This document shows, piece by piece, positions 46,023-54,622 of a stretch of 64,000 nt of DNA. How positions within the stretch are numbered: position 1 is the first letter of the stretch; every line of letters begins with the position of its first letter. Position numbers and translations under genes: made by a program. The stretch is from positions 657,111 to 721,110 of the forward strand of contig NZ_LT671675.1 of the NCBI RefSeq assembly GCF_900143685.1, written 5' to 3'. The notes under the pieces are model-generated. The model was not told the DNA's origin, did not search any database, and worked only from the letters and a program-made list of their open reading frames with translations. The DNA comes from Parolsenella massiliensis. Its GTDB lineage: Bacteria > Actinomycetota > Coriobacteriia > Coriobacteriales > Atopobiaceae.

Positions 46023-46706
46023 TTGGAGCGTGCAAAGCAGACATCGGAGTCCATCGAGCTGGGCGTGCTTCTCGCGCTTGCGGGCGGCTTCATGGACGCC
46101 TACTCCTACATCGCCCGAGACGGCGTGTTCGCCAACGCGCAGACGGGCAACATCCTGCTCGTGGGCGTCAACCTGTCCGAGGGAGATCTCATGCGCGCGG
46201 GGCGCTACTTCTTCCCGGTGCTGGCGTTTGCCCTAGGCATCATGCTCGCCGATCTCATCCACGAGCGCTTCTCGAGCCTGTTCCACTGGCGCCAGCTCAC
46301 GGTGTTTCTCGAGGCGGTCATCCTGCTGGGCGTAAGCTTCATCCCTGGCACGGCCAACCTCGTGGCCAACTGCCTCACGTCGTTCGCGTGCGGCATGCAG
46401 GTGGAGAGCTTCCGAAAGATCCACGGGCACGGTATCGCCACCACCATGTGCATCGGAAACCTCCGCAGCGCGCTGCAGAGCGTCGATGACTACATCATCA
46501 CGCACAACAAGGGCTTTCTCGAGAACGGCCTTTTGTACTTTGGAGTCATTCTCACGTTCGTGGTGGGTGCCGTCCTCGGCAACCTCTGCATCGGCTGGAT
46601 GGGCCTTCACGCGATAGCCGTGGCGGCCGTGCTTCTCGCCGGGTGCTTCCTCATCATGTTCATCGACCGAGAGACGGGGGCCAAGAAGGTCCAGCGACTC
46701 GGCTAG
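46023..46706 (+). CDS. DUF1275 (YoaK) family membrane protein
   Basis: A 227-residue membrane protein with six hydrophobic segments. GGFMDAYSYIARDGVFANAQ leading to TGNILLVG is the signature of the YoaK/DUF1275 family, whose function is unknown. The start is TTG at 46023, 7 nt after AGGGGGAG; no ATG or GTG gives the conserved N-terminus. It shares an operon with the M20 dipeptidase. Confidence 0.87.
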   Translation: MERAKQTSESIELGVLLALAGGFMDAYSYIARDGVFANAQTGNILLVGVNLSEGDLMRAGRYFFPVLAFALGIMLADLIHERFSSLFHWRQLTVFLEAVILLGVSFIPGTANLVANCLTSFACGMQVESFRKIHGHGIATTMCIGNLRSALQSVDDYIITHNKGFLENGLLYFGVILTFVVGAVLGNLCIGWMGLHAIAVAAVLLAGCFLIMFIDRETGAKKVQRLG

Positions 46707-46714
46707 CCTCGAGG

Positions 46715-46749
46715 TGCCATTGGGGACGGGTTCCAATGGCAGCTTTTTT
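46715..46749. terminator. GGGGACG-family palindrome acting as terminator (copy 8)
   Basis: TGCCATTGG and CCAATGGCA are a perfect 9-bp inverted repeat around GGACGGGTT, followed by TTTTTT. The paired word CATTGG/CCAATG is the one in the 36.5-kb tandem copies. It separates convergent genes and has all features of a terminator for the + strand. Confidence 0.7.
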
Positions 46750-46755
46750 CTTGGC

Positions 46756-49152
46756 CTAGCGGTCGGGCTCGTGCTCGATGGACTCCATGACGCCGTTCAT
46801 GACGTCGTCTCCCGTGAGCGCGCCGAGAAGGGTTGCGAAGCTGCGGGCCACGGGGAAGACCTCGGCGTCCGTCGAGGCCTGCGCGGCCTCCACGAGCACG
46901 CCGATGACGCGCTCGGTGGGGGCGAGCGGCACGCCCGCGCCCTCGAGCGTCTCGTCGACGTGGGTGGGCTCGATGGTGCCAGAGCCGCTGAGCGCGCGCA
47001 TCGTGTGCAGCTCTAACGCGGCGGCGCCTGCACACGAGGCGTGGCTCACGGCCGCCTTCTGGTAGCAGGCGTCGGCCACGTCGACGTTTCCGCGCTTCCA
47101 CTCGATGAAGGCGAGGCGATAGTAGCCCACGCCGATGCCCTGCGGGTCAAAGGCCACGTCGAGCCAGCGACGCAGCTCGGAGGCCGCGGCGTCGAGGTCT
47201 CCTGCGAGCTCGTGGCAGCGAACGATGCGCAGCATTCCGGCCATGTCGAGCGGGTCCAGGTCCTGGGCGCGGCGGGCAAATCCGAGCGCCTCGCTGGCGC
47301 GGCCCTGCGCGATGAAGGCGCTCGCCATGAGCAGCTGCGCCCCGTAGTAGGCGTCGGGCACGAGGTGCGTGTGCTCGGCGGGCTTGGCAAGAAGGCGGTT
47401 GTACAGCGCTCGCGACACGTAGCTCATGAACTGGCGCCAGGTGTCGTCGCCGCTGTCCCGGTAGGTGTCGATCGCGTCGATGGGCGCGAGCATGTCCGTG
47501 AGCACGTCGATGGCCTCGTCGTTCTTGCCCTGCTGGAGCAGGTCCATGGCGCGGTCGCACGAGCGGGAGAGCGCGTCTCCCTCCACGAAGTCGTCCACGA
47601 AGGCGATGGGGTCGCCGGCGGAGAGCGACCCGTCGATGAGGCGGCTCGCGCAGCGGCGGCCCGCCTCGCGCACCGTGGCGTCCGGGTCGTTCTCGGTGAG
47701 GCGCAAGATCCGGCGTACGGAGCGCTCCGTGGACCCCCCAAGCTCGCGGACGACCTCCTGGGCCTTGCTCGCGCGCCGGGCGCTCTCGTTGATGGACAGG
47801 TCGCACACGTGCTCGGCGCCCAAGAGGCTCGCCTCGAAGCTCGGCAGGATCCTTCCCGAGAGGTCCACGGTCTCATAGCGGCCGCGCGGGCAGAAGCGCT
47901 CGGAGTCGAGCTCGAAGCCCTGCTTGATCGGGAGGAGCGAGTCCTCCTCGGTGGAGAAGCGAAGGCCCAGATCGCGGGCGAGCGCCCTGGCGTCGAAGTC
48001 CTCGGACAGGTCGTGCTCGCGCAGCAGGTCGCGCGAGACGTCTCCCGAGACGAGGCAGGCGTGATGCGAGGGCGTCTCGAGGCAGATCGCCACGAACGCG
48101 TGGCACAGGCGCCTGGAGCTGCGGAAGGCGTGCGCGGCGAGCATGAGGGCGCAGCGCAGGGCGTAGTCGGTGGCCATGCGCTCGCGCATCTGGTGCGAGG
48201 CCATGACGACGCGCCCGAGCTCGGGCGACCACACCGAGGCGGGCTGGGCACCCGCCGGTATGAACGACGCCACGATGGCGGCGTCCCCGCCCATGAGGTT
48301 CACGCGGAAGCGCGCCGAGAGACGAAGCGGCAGGCGAAACGTCTCGATGCCGGCAGAGATCGTCTGGCGCACGCCCCACTCGCCGAGCATGTCGCTCATG
48401 CTCGCTCGGGGGATGGGCTCGGGTCCCAGCTGTGCGGTGATGGAGCTCGCGAGCGCCTGGTTGAAGCGGTAGAAGTCCTCGATGGTGACGTCATCTGCGG
48501 GCATGGAGCCGTCTGCGTGCTTGCGGAAGTGCTCCCACGCGAACAGGGCCCGGTTGAGTGCGCCCTCGATGGCGAGGATGCGCAGCATGTCTCCCCAGGC
48601 AACCGAGGAGCTGGAGACACGCAGGAAGAACGTGTGGCTGCGGCCCGTGTAGACCACGGCGACCTCGGGCCAGTGGGCATCCGCGTCGAGGACGCCCGCC
48701 TCGCGAAGGCCCCTCGCGAGGTAGCTCGAGATGGCGTCTGGCTGCTCGGCTGTGCCCTCGTCTGCGCGCCGCTCGGCGTGCTCGACCGTCCTTACGAGGC
48801 TTTTGAGCTGTGCTATGGGGTCGCTTGCCTCGCGCAGCTCGCGGGCGAGCCCCTCCATGTCGATGGGCTCGGGCGCGGGCTCGAGGGCGGGGGCGGGATG
48901 TGCCTCTTCCGTGGGCTCTGCCGGTGCGGGAGCGTCTGACGCGATAGGTGTCAGCTGGGGTGCCTCGGCGGCCGTTGGTGCGCTCGCCGTGTTGGCGGCG
49001 TCGACGTAGCCAGCCGGTGGCACGGGGGAGAGCGCGGCGTCCGAGTGCCTGCGGGCGCGTCGATGGGCGAGACGGACGCCAAGCCCCGCCGCCACGGCCC
49101 CGGCGGCGCCCCCAACGATGAGGGCTATGAGATTGAGGCTTGGGGCCGTCAT
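46756..49152 (-). CDS. Large membrane-anchored TPR-like hypothetical protein
   Basis: A 798-residue protein of unknown function. A single hydrophobic anchor at residues ~6-28 (LNLIALIVGGAAGAVAAGLG) is followed by basic residues and a ~60-residue Ala/Pro/Glu-rich linker. The middle part (100-520) has no recognised domain. The C-terminal ~270 residues show tetratricopeptide-like helical pairs (MDLLQQGKNDEAIDVLTDML; FIAQGRASEALGFARRAQDL; YYRLAFIEWKRGNVDVADAC). Probably a scaffold facing the cytosol. The 111-bp gap upstream separates it from the divergent small gene at 49264. Confidence 0.7.
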   Translation of the reverse strand: MTAPSLNLIALIVGGAAGAVAAGLGVRLAHRRARRHSDAALSPVPPAGYVDAANTASAPTAAEAPQLTPIASDAPAPAEPTEEAHPAPALEPAPEPIDMEGLARELREASDPIAQLKSLVRTVEHAERRADEGTAEQPDAISSYLARGLREAGVLDADAHWPEVAVVYTGRSHTFFLRVSSSSVAWGDMLRILAIEGALNRALFAWEHFRKHADGSMPADDVTIEDFYRFNQALASSITAQLGPEPIPRASMSDMLGEWGVRQTISAGIETFRLPLRLSARFRVNLMGGDAAIVASFIPAGAQPASVWSPELGRVVMASHQMRERMATDYALRCALMLAAHAFRSSRRLCHAFVAICLETPSHHACLVSGDVSRDLLREHDLSEDFDARALARDLGLRFSTEEDSLLPIKQGFELDSERFCPRGRYETVDLSGRILPSFEASLLGAEHVCDLSINESARRASKAQEVVRELGGSTERSVRRILRLTENDPDATVREAGRRCASRLIDGSLSAGDPIAFVDDFVEGDALSRSCDRAMDLLQQGKNDEAIDVLTDMLAPIDAIDTYRDSGDDTWRQFMSYVSRALYNRLLAKPAEHTHLVPDAYYGAQLLMASAFIAQGRASEALGFARRAQDLDPLDMAGMLRIVRCHELAGDLDAAASELRRWLDVAFDPQGIGVGYYRLAFIEWKRGNVDVADACYQKAAVSHASCAGAAALELHTMRALSGSGTIEPTHVDETLEGAGVPLAPTERVIGVLVEAAQASTDAEVFPVARSFATLLGALTGDDVMNGVMESIEHEPDR

Positions 49153-49263
49153 GCTATCCTCCGTGCAGGCGTGACTGTGATACCTATCTACTATACCCAG
49201 GCACAGGTATGATGCCTTCGTAGGGAAGGCGCGCGTAACACAACGGACGGCACGGGAGGACCC

Positions 49264-49647
49264 ATGGCCATCGACATGAACCAGCTCGCAGACAAGATCG
49301 CAGGCGCGGTCGCGGCCGCTCCCGAGCTCGCCCAGCAGCTCGTGGAGAGCCCCGCGCAGGCGGTCGAGCGCATAACGGGCGTGGCCGGAGGCTATGACCT
49401 CACCGAGCTCTTTCGCCTTAGCCTGGACAGGCTTGCCCAGGTGGGTGCCGACCTGTCTGAGGTGGACCTGGGCAAGTTGGACCTGTCCGCCATCGACGTC
49501 TCGAAGCTCAATCCCGATGAGCTGATGCGCCTGGCGGCCAAGCTCAACGTTGACGTGTCAAAGGTGGACATGGCGGCCATTGCGAGCAAGATGCTTGGCT
49601 CGAGCGGGCTTGGGGGCCTTCTCGGTGGCCTGTTTGGCGGCAGGTAG
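49264..49647 (+). CDS. Small hypothetical protein with glycine-rich tail
   Basis: A 127-residue acidic, helical protein with a leucine/aspartate repeat pattern in the middle (VDLGKLDLSAIDVSKLNPDE) and a hydrophobic glycine-rich end (GSSGLGGLLGGLFGGR) like a short membrane-active or self-associating helix. No family recognised, no signal peptide. ATG 49264 with GGGAGGACCC upstream. Confidence 0.65.
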   Translation: MAIDMNQLADKIAGAVAAAPELAQQLVESPAQAVERITGVAGGYDLTELFRLSLDRLAQVGADLSEVDLGKLDLSAIDVSKLNPDELMRLAAKLNVDVSKVDMAAIASKMLGSSGLGGLLGGLFGGR

Positions 49648-49676
49648 GACGCGCGGAGAGTTCGCGTGGCCATTCT

Positions 49677-49850
49677 TGCAAAAAATGCGAGAGGTTTGTG
49701 CGCTGAGGTGGCAACTCGAGTGGCCTAGAGCCGCCAAAGGAGCCTCAAAAGACTTGCTATGGCGAATAACGACCGCGTTTTGCAATCCAGGTGCTTGCAT
49801 TTTTGGCCAGGATGCCCTTTTTAGCGCACAAACCTAGGGTGTTTTTTGCA
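49677..49850. repeat. AT-rich inverted-repeat element
   Basis: The arms 49677-49704 and 49823-49850 pair as an outer 9-bp stem (TGCAAAAAA/TTTTTTGCA) and an inner 12-bp stem (GGTTTGTGCGCT/AGCGCACAAACC), joined by a 7-nt internal loop. The 118-bp centre is also AT-rich and offers an alternative pairing (AAAAATGC at 49681 with GCATTTTT at 49797). Base composition is far below the neighbouring genes. It could be a non-coding RNA or a small mobile element. Confidence 0.5.
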
Positions 49851-49871
49851 TAAAGCTCACAGTGAACTTTC

Positions 49872-50534
49872 CTAGGCAAACCTATGCACAAGAAGACCCT
49901 CGCCGGGCAGCAGGTCTGCCGAGCCGATGGCGAGCTCGGCCTCGCTGACGAGCAGCGCGAGCGGGTGGAGCGCGGCCGCGCGCGGGTCCAGCTCAGGCCG
50001 TGCCTTGCGGGCTCGCCTCGCCACCTCCTGCGCGGCTGCTGCCTCGAGCTGCCCTGCCACCACGTGACCCTCGATGGTGGCAAACGTTGCCGTCACGGCC
50101 TCGATGGCCTCCGGGCGGCTCATGCGCCACACGACGAGCTGGTCGGCCCCGTTCGAGAGGTTGTACAGCGGCGTCGCCGAGCGCGCCGCGCCCAAGATGA
50201 GGTCGAGTGCCATGTTGCCCTCGTAGGCAATCGTGATGGGTCGCGCGTGGGCGCCGAGCGCCTCCAGCTCGCCTGCCCGCGCCAGCGCTGCGCCCTCCTC
50301 GACCTGCTCGCATGCGATCTTGCCATCTAGCTCGTCTGCCGAGCAGCAGCAGGCGACGCCTGTCGTCACGGCATCGCCGTGCCTTCGTGCCACAAGGTAG
50401 AGCGCCCGCGAGACATCGGTGGTGTAGGCGTCTGCGGCCACGAGTGCATCGAGCTCGGCGGCCGTGGCACAGGCCCGCATGGCGTCCATGTGCTCGGGCT
50501 GCGGCCTCGTGCACGAGAAGCCCTGAATCTGCAT
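49872..50534 (-). CDS. Shortened DUF1015-like protein
   Basis: A 220-residue protein. Its middle follows the DUF1015 pattern: ALYLVARRHGDAVTTGVACC for ALYVYR...QTGLVACV, then the EQVEEGAALARAGELEALGA and GNMALDLILGAARSATPLYN stretches, and VVWRMSRPEAIEAVTATFAT. The family's conserved ADGHHR motif is replaced by VVAGQLEAAAA, and the ~150-residue N-terminal part is missing. DUF1015 genes accompany serC-serA in many Clostridia and archaea, as here. Function unknown; it may be a degenerate paralogue. ATG 50534 behind GGAGGG. Confidence 0.6.
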   Translation of the reverse strand: MQIQGFSCTRPQPEHMDAMRACATAAELDALVAADAYTTDVSRALYLVARRHGDAVTTGVACCCSADELDGKIACEQVEEGAALARAGELEALGAHARPITIAYEGNMALDLILGAARSATPLYNLSNGADQLVVWRMSRPEAIEAVTATFATIEGHVVAGQLEAAAAQEVARRARKARPELDPRAAALHPLALLVSEAELAIGSADLLPGEGLLVHRFA

Positions 50535-50540
50535 GGTCCC

Positions 50541-50583
50541 TCCAAAGAAAAGCGGCCGGCCGCCCGCAATGGGCGCCGGCCGC
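50541..50583 (-). terminator. Terminator/attenuator between serA and the DUF1015-like gene
   Basis: GCGGCCGGC pairs with GCCGGCCGC, with an inner CGCCC/GGGCG stem and a GCAAT loop. On the minus strand TTTTCTTT follows, and then directly the ribosome site of the DUF1015-like gene (7 nt from its start). Expression of that gene would depend on read-through. Confidence 0.8.
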
Positions 50584-50604
50584 ACGCTTGCGTATGCCTA
50601 GATG

Positions 50605-51768
50605 CTACTTGATGACGCGCACGCGGTACACGGCTGGAATCGCCTTCAGGGCGTCGATCGTGGAGTCCTCGAGGTGCTCGTCGGTGTCGAACATCGTGTA
50701 GGCGTTCTCGCCGGCGCTCTCGTTGACCATGCGCTGCACGTTGGCGTTGTCTTTGGCAAGGATCGCCGTGATCTGGCCGATCATGTTGGGGACGTTGGCG
50801 TGCAGGCATGCCACGCGGCTCGCGGCGCGGGCCTTGCCCATGGAGCAGGCGGGGTAGTTCACCGAGTTGGCGATGTTGCCGTTCTCGAGGTAGTCCTTGA
50901 GCTCGGAGATCGCCATGTCGGCGCAGTTGGCCTCGGCCTCGCCCGTGCCGGCGCCGGAGTGGGTCGTGATGAACGTGTTGGGCATGGCCACGGTCTTGGG
51001 CGTGGCGAAGTCGGTGGCAAACCACGAGAGGCGCCCACCCTGAAGCGCGGCGTCCACGGCGTCCTCGTCCACGATCGTCTCGCGGGCGTAGTTGATGAGC
51101 ACCGCTCCCGGGTTGAGAAGGCCCAGGACGTCGGCATCGATCATGCCGATGGTGTCTGCCTTGCTGGGGACGTGGACGGTGAGGTAGTCGCAGCCGCGGC
51201 ACAGGTCCTCGAGCGTGCCGACGCGCTGGACGTCGCGACTGAGCGCCCAGGCGTGCTCAACGGAGATGAACGGGTCGTAGCCATAGACCTGCATGCCGAG
51301 GTCGACGCAGGCGTTCGCCACCTTGGAGCCCACGTTGCCCAGGCCCACGACGCCGATACGCTTGCCCTTGAGCTCGCGGCCCACGAACGCCTTCTTGGCC
51401 TTCTCGGCATCCACGAGGATGTTGGGGTCGTCGGCGTGGGCGCGCACCCACTTCATGGACTGCACGACGCCGCGGCTCGAGAGGATGAGCATGGCGATGA
51501 CGAGCTCCTTGACGGCGTTGGAGTTGGCGCCGGGGGAGTTGAACACGACGACGCCCTTCTTGGCGTACTCGTCGATGGGGATGTTGTTCACGCCGGCGCC
51601 GCAGCGCGCGATGGCGCGGATGGAGGAGGGCAGCTCGTAGCCGTGGAGGTCCGTGGAGCGCATGAGGATGGCGTCTGCCTCCTCGGTAGCCTCGACGAAG
51701 TCATAGCCCTCGCCGAACTCGACCTTTCCGTCCTTGGTGATGTCGTCGATCGTCTTGATGTGGCGCAT
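50605..51768 (-). CDS. serA: D-3-phosphoglycerate dehydrogenase
   Basis: A 387-residue SerA, first step of serine synthesis from 3-phosphoglycerate. NAD motif GVVGLGNVGSKVANACVDLG at residues ~139-158; the substrate/catalytic regions RCGAGVNNIP and NSPGANSNAVKEL; INYARETIVDEDA and the catalytic TTHSGAGT. The C-terminal ~70 residues form an ACT-type domain (NVPNMIGQITAILAKDNANV), likely for serine feedback. Follows serC by 66 nt on the same strand. Confidence 0.92.
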   Translation of the reverse strand: MRHIKTIDDITKDGKVEFGEGYDFVEATEEADAILMRSTDLHGYELPSSIRAIARCGAGVNNIPIDEYAKKGVVVFNSPGANSNAVKELVIAMLILSSRGVVQSMKWVRAHADDPNILVDAEKAKKAFVGRELKGKRIGVVGLGNVGSKVANACVDLGMQVYGYDPFISVEHAWALSRDVQRVGTLEDLCRGCDYLTVHVPSKADTIGMIDADVLGLLNPGAVLINYARETIVDEDAVDAALQGGRLSWFATDFATPKTVAMPNTFITTHSGAGTGEAEANCADMAISELKDYLENGNIANSVNYPACSMGKARAASRVACLHANVPNMIGQITAILAKDNANVQRMVNESAGENAYTMFDTDEHLEDSTIDALKAIPAVYRVRVIK

Positions 51769-51834
51769 GTGATGCTCCCTGAGAGTAAATGTTGCGCGGC
51801 CGCCTCGCCCGAGACCTGCCCGGGCTGGTGGTCA

Positions 51835-52932
51835 CTACCTGGTGTGCTCGGCCTCGAACTCGGCCATGTAGTCCACGAGCGCGCGCACGCCCTCGACGGG
51901 CACGGCGTTGTAGACGCTCGCGCGCATGCCGCCCACGAGGCGGTGCCCCTTGACGCCCACGAGGCCGCGTTCGGTGGCGCCGGCCACAAACGCGGCGTCG
52001 AGGCGCTCGTCGCCCGTGCGGAACGTTACGTTGGCGATGGAGCGGCTGGCGGGCTGGGCGTGGCCATGGAACAGGTGAGACTGGTCGAGGTAGTCGTAGA
52101 GAAGGCCGCTCTTCTCGCGGTTCATGCGCTCCATGGCCGCAAGGCCACCCTGCGCCTCGATCCAGTGGTAGACCTTGCCGCACAGGTAGATGCCAAACGT
52201 GTTGGGCGTGTTCAGCATCGAGCCCTTCTTGGCCTGCTCGCGATAGTCGAGGTAGGTGGGACAGATGGGCAGCGCCGGGCCGTTCTCGATGAGGTCGTCT
52301 CGCACGATGACCACGGTGACGCCGGCGCACCCGGCGTTCTTCTGGGCGCCCGCGTAGACGAGGCCGTAGCGGGCGACGTCGATGGGCTCGGCCAGAAAGC
52401 AGCTCGAGACGTCGGAGACGAGCGGGACCTCGCCGGTCTGCGGCAGCTCGTGGTACTGCGTGCCAAAGATCGTGTTGTTCTGGCAGATGTAGACGTAGTC
52501 GTAGCCCGTGGCCTCGGCAAGCTCGCCCACGCCGGCGACGTCGGGGATGCGGTCGAAGCCGGTGTACTCGCTCGTGGCGAGCACGTCCACCCCGCCGTAC
52601 TTGCGGGCCTCCTTCTCGGCCTTGGCGGCGAAGTTGCCCGTCACGAGATAGCCCGCTCGCCCGCTTTCCATGAGGTTCATCGGGATGCCGGCGAACTGCA
52701 GCGTGGCGCCTCCCTGGAGGAACAGCACCTTGTAGTTGCTCGGGATGTCGGCGATGCGGCGAAGCGTCGCCTCGGCGTCGTCGAAGATCTCCTGGTAGGC
52801 ACTAGATCGATGGCTCATCTCCAGCACGCTCATGCCACAGCCGTGGTAGTCGAGCATCTCGGCCGCGCACTCGGCGAGCACGCTCTCGGGCAGCGCCGAC
52901 GGGCCTGCCGCGAAGTTGAAGACTCGAGCCAT
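51835..52932 (-). CDS. serC: Phosphoserine aminotransferase
   Basis: A 365-residue class V PLP aminotransferase, second step of serine synthesis. FNFAAGPSALPESVL at the N-terminus, HRSS, FLQGGATLQFAGIPMNL, and the PLP lysine in YAGAQKNAGCAGVT are SerC signatures. ATG 52932 behind AAGGAGG; the longer frame lacks a ribosome site. First gene of serC-serA-DUF1015-like. No serB is visible. Confidence 0.93.
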   Translation of the reverse strand: MARVFNFAAGPSALPESVLAECAAEMLDYHGCGMSVLEMSHRSSAYQEIFDDAEATLRRIADIPSNYKVLFLQGGATLQFAGIPMNLMESGRAGYLVTGNFAAKAEKEARKYGGVDVLATSEYTGFDRIPDVAGVGELAEATGYDYVYICQNNTIFGTQYHELPQTGEVPLVSDVSSCFLAEPIDVARYGLVYAGAQKNAGCAGVTVVIVRDDLIENGPALPICPTYLDYREQAKKGSMLNTPNTFGIYLCGKVYHWIEAQGGLAAMERMNREKSGLLYDYLDQSHLFHGHAQPASRSIANVTFRTGDERLDAAFVAGATERGLVGVKGHRLVGGMRASVYNAVPVEGVRALVDYMAEFEAEHTR

Positions 52933-53034
52933 ACATCCTCCTTGCCTCCTGTGCCCCGTCCCCCTTGGACGAAGCCAATTCATATAAGGATACCCTCGGC
53001 GGGCAAAGGGATGGTTACGCCCTCGTAACGTAAA

Positions 53035-53067
53035 AGGCGCCCCGTACCGCTCGGGCTCGGGGCGCCT
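53035..53067 (-). terminator. Terminator of the YheO-like regulator gene
   Basis: AGGCGCCCCG and CGGGGCGCCT are a perfect 10-bp inverted repeat with a 13-nt loop; on the minus strand TTTTA follows. It lies 20 nt after the regulator stop. Confidence 0.75.
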
Positions 53068-53086
53068 GACATGGGGTGGGGCTTCG

Positions 53087-53743
53087 CTAGCCCTGGTCGC
53101 TCTTGGCCTCGTCCAGGTAACTGTAGAGCGTGTACTTGGAGATGCCGAAGTACTTGCACACCTTGGGGCCCGACTTCGTGATGAGGAAGGCGCCGGCGTC
53201 GTTGAGGTAGCGGATGGCGCGCACGCGCTCGTCCTTGCTCATGAGGGCGGCCGGCTTCCCCACGAGCGCCACGCTCTGCTCGATGAGGTCGTCGAGCAGG
53301 TCTGCGACGCTGCGAACGATGGGCTCGGGGTCGCCGGTGGGATCGTCTCCCGGGCCCGTGCCCGTCATGGCGTTCAGGGTGTCGGCGGCGGCGCTCAGCA
53401 CCGTGATGTCGTAGTTGATGCCCAGGATGCCCACGGGCACGTTCTCGGCGCTGCGGATGAAGACGGTCGAGGAGCGCAGGATGCGGCCGTCGGTCGTCTT
53501 GGTGAGGTAGGCAAGGCGGTCCGACAGCTTGTGGACCTTGCCGGCCTTCACCGCGTCGAGCACGATGTGGCTGGGGCCGTCTCCCACGGAGCGGCCGGTG
53601 ACGTGGCCGTTCTCGATGGCCACGATGGAGCGCTCGGGGTCGTCGGTCTCGAGGTCATGGACGACGACCTCGCAGTTCGAGCCAAACTGCACGGCGATGG
53701 CGTGGGCGAGTCGAGCGTAGAAGTCTGTCTGGGCGGCATCCAT
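53087..53743 (-). CDS. YheO/DauR-type PAS-HTH transcriptional regulator (1)
   Basis: A 218-residue regulator. The N-terminal YheO-type PAS domain has EVVVHDLETDDPERSIVAIE and NGHVTGRSVGDGPSH; GILGINYDITVL ends it. The C-terminal HTH is RAIRYLNDAGAFLITKSGPK and then YFGISKYTLYSYL. Members such as DauR repress catabolic genes and respond to small ligands. ATG 53743 behind GAAAGG. It is divergent from a second regulator of the same family and lies just upstream of the purine genes. Confidence 0.85.
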   Translation of the reverse strand: MDAAQTDFYARLAHAIAVQFGSNCEVVVHDLETDDPERSIVAIENGHVTGRSVGDGPSHIVLDAVKAGKVHKLSDRLAYLTKTTDGRILRSSTVFIRSAENVPVGILGINYDITVLSAAADTLNAMTGTGPGDDPTGDPEPIVRSVADLLDDLIEQSVALVGKPAALMSKDERVRAIRYLNDAGAFLITKSGPKVCKYFGISKYTLYSYLDEAKSDQG

Positions 53744-53801
53744 GTGAGACCTTTCGCGAAGCTGCGCGAATCGCTGCGTCACAGCGTTTCAGGTTGAAGG
53801 A

Positions 53802-53860
53802 TATAATCCGTTCTAGCTGCACAAACTAACACAAAGTATGGCTGACCCACAATATATAAT
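53802..53860. promoter_or_regulatory. Divergent promoter region between the two YheO-type regulators
   Basis: Two perfect TATAAT hexamers, at 53802-53807 and 53855-53860, lie on the + strand in this AT-rich gap. The second starts 35 nt before the assigned ATG of the right-hand regulator. No clear -35 hexamers. Confidence 0.45.
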
Positions 53861-53894
53861 TCAAACGGTATCCGCTGACGGAAAGAGAGAACGC

Positions 53895-54587
53895 ATGAAC
53901 GAGAAGGTCGCAGAGCTCATCCCCTTCGTGGACTTTTTGGGAGCCGCCCTGGGCTCTGCCACCGAGATTGCGCTGCATGACCTCTCGGACCCCGCGCACT
54001 CCATCGTCAAGATCGTCAACGGCCACGTCTCGGGTCGCACCGTGGGCGCCCCCGCCACCGCGTTCTCGCTCAAGATGGCCGAGCAGCTCGAGCTTAGCGA
54101 GGACTGCTTCGTGAGCGACTACGTCTCCACCACGGCCGACGGCCGCCCACTTCAGAGCTCCTCGTACTTCGTGCGTGACGCGGGCAAGATCGTGGGCATC
54201 CTGTGCGTCAACATCGACCCGCAACCCTTCCGTACGCTCGAGGACGGCATCAAGGCCTTCATGGAGGCATACCGCCACGGCGGCTCGGAGGAGTTCCGCG
54301 ACACGAACCTCGAGGCGGTGCGCAGCGCCTATAGGGCCTCGAGCGTAGAGACCCTTTCCATCGGCGGGGCCGAGACGGGCGTGGCCGAGCAGGTGCGCTC
54401 CCTTCTCGGGGCGCTCGGCAAGACGTCGAGCGAGCTTGACCAGGCCGGTCGCGTCGACGTCATCCGCAGGCTTGACGCCGCGGGGACGTTTCTCATCAAA
54501 GGCGCCGCGGCAGACGTCGCCGGCGAGCTGCATGTCTCCGTGCCGAGCGTCTACCGCTATCTGCAGAGGGTTCGCCGCGAGGGGTAG
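53895..54587 (+). CDS. YheO/DauR-type PAS-HTH transcriptional regulator (2)
   Basis: A 230-residue paralogue of the divergent gene at 53087. EIALHDLSDPAHSIVKIVNG and HVSGRTVGAPAT form the PAS domain; GILCVNIDPQPF ends it; the C-terminal HTH is RLDAAGTFLIKGAAADVAGE and then LHVSVPSVYRYLQRV. The ATG at 53895 with GAGAGAAC upstream is preferred; an ATG at 53838 lies before a TATAAT box. A terminator follows. The best guess for its targets is the downstream purine genes, as nothing else nearby is catabolic. Confidence 0.85.
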   Translation: MNEKVAELIPFVDFLGAALGSATEIALHDLSDPAHSIVKIVNGHVSGRTVGAPATAFSLKMAEQLELSEDCFVSDYVSTTADGRPLQSSSYFVRDAGKIVGILCVNIDPQPFRTLEDGIKAFMEAYRHGGSEEFRDTNLEAVRSAYRASSVETLSIGGAETGVAEQVRSLLGALGKTSSELDQAGRVDVIRRLDAAGTFLIKGAAADVAGELHVSVPSVYRYLQRVRREG

Positions 54588-54622
54588 GGGCCTTTCCGCC
54601 GTCGGCCGCTGACTGGTTTGCA

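Noticed and set aside
49872-50330. Plus-strand frame opposite the DUF1015-like gene
   Set aside because: No ribosome site and His/Arg-rich shadow composition; the minus strand has family similarity and GGAGGG.
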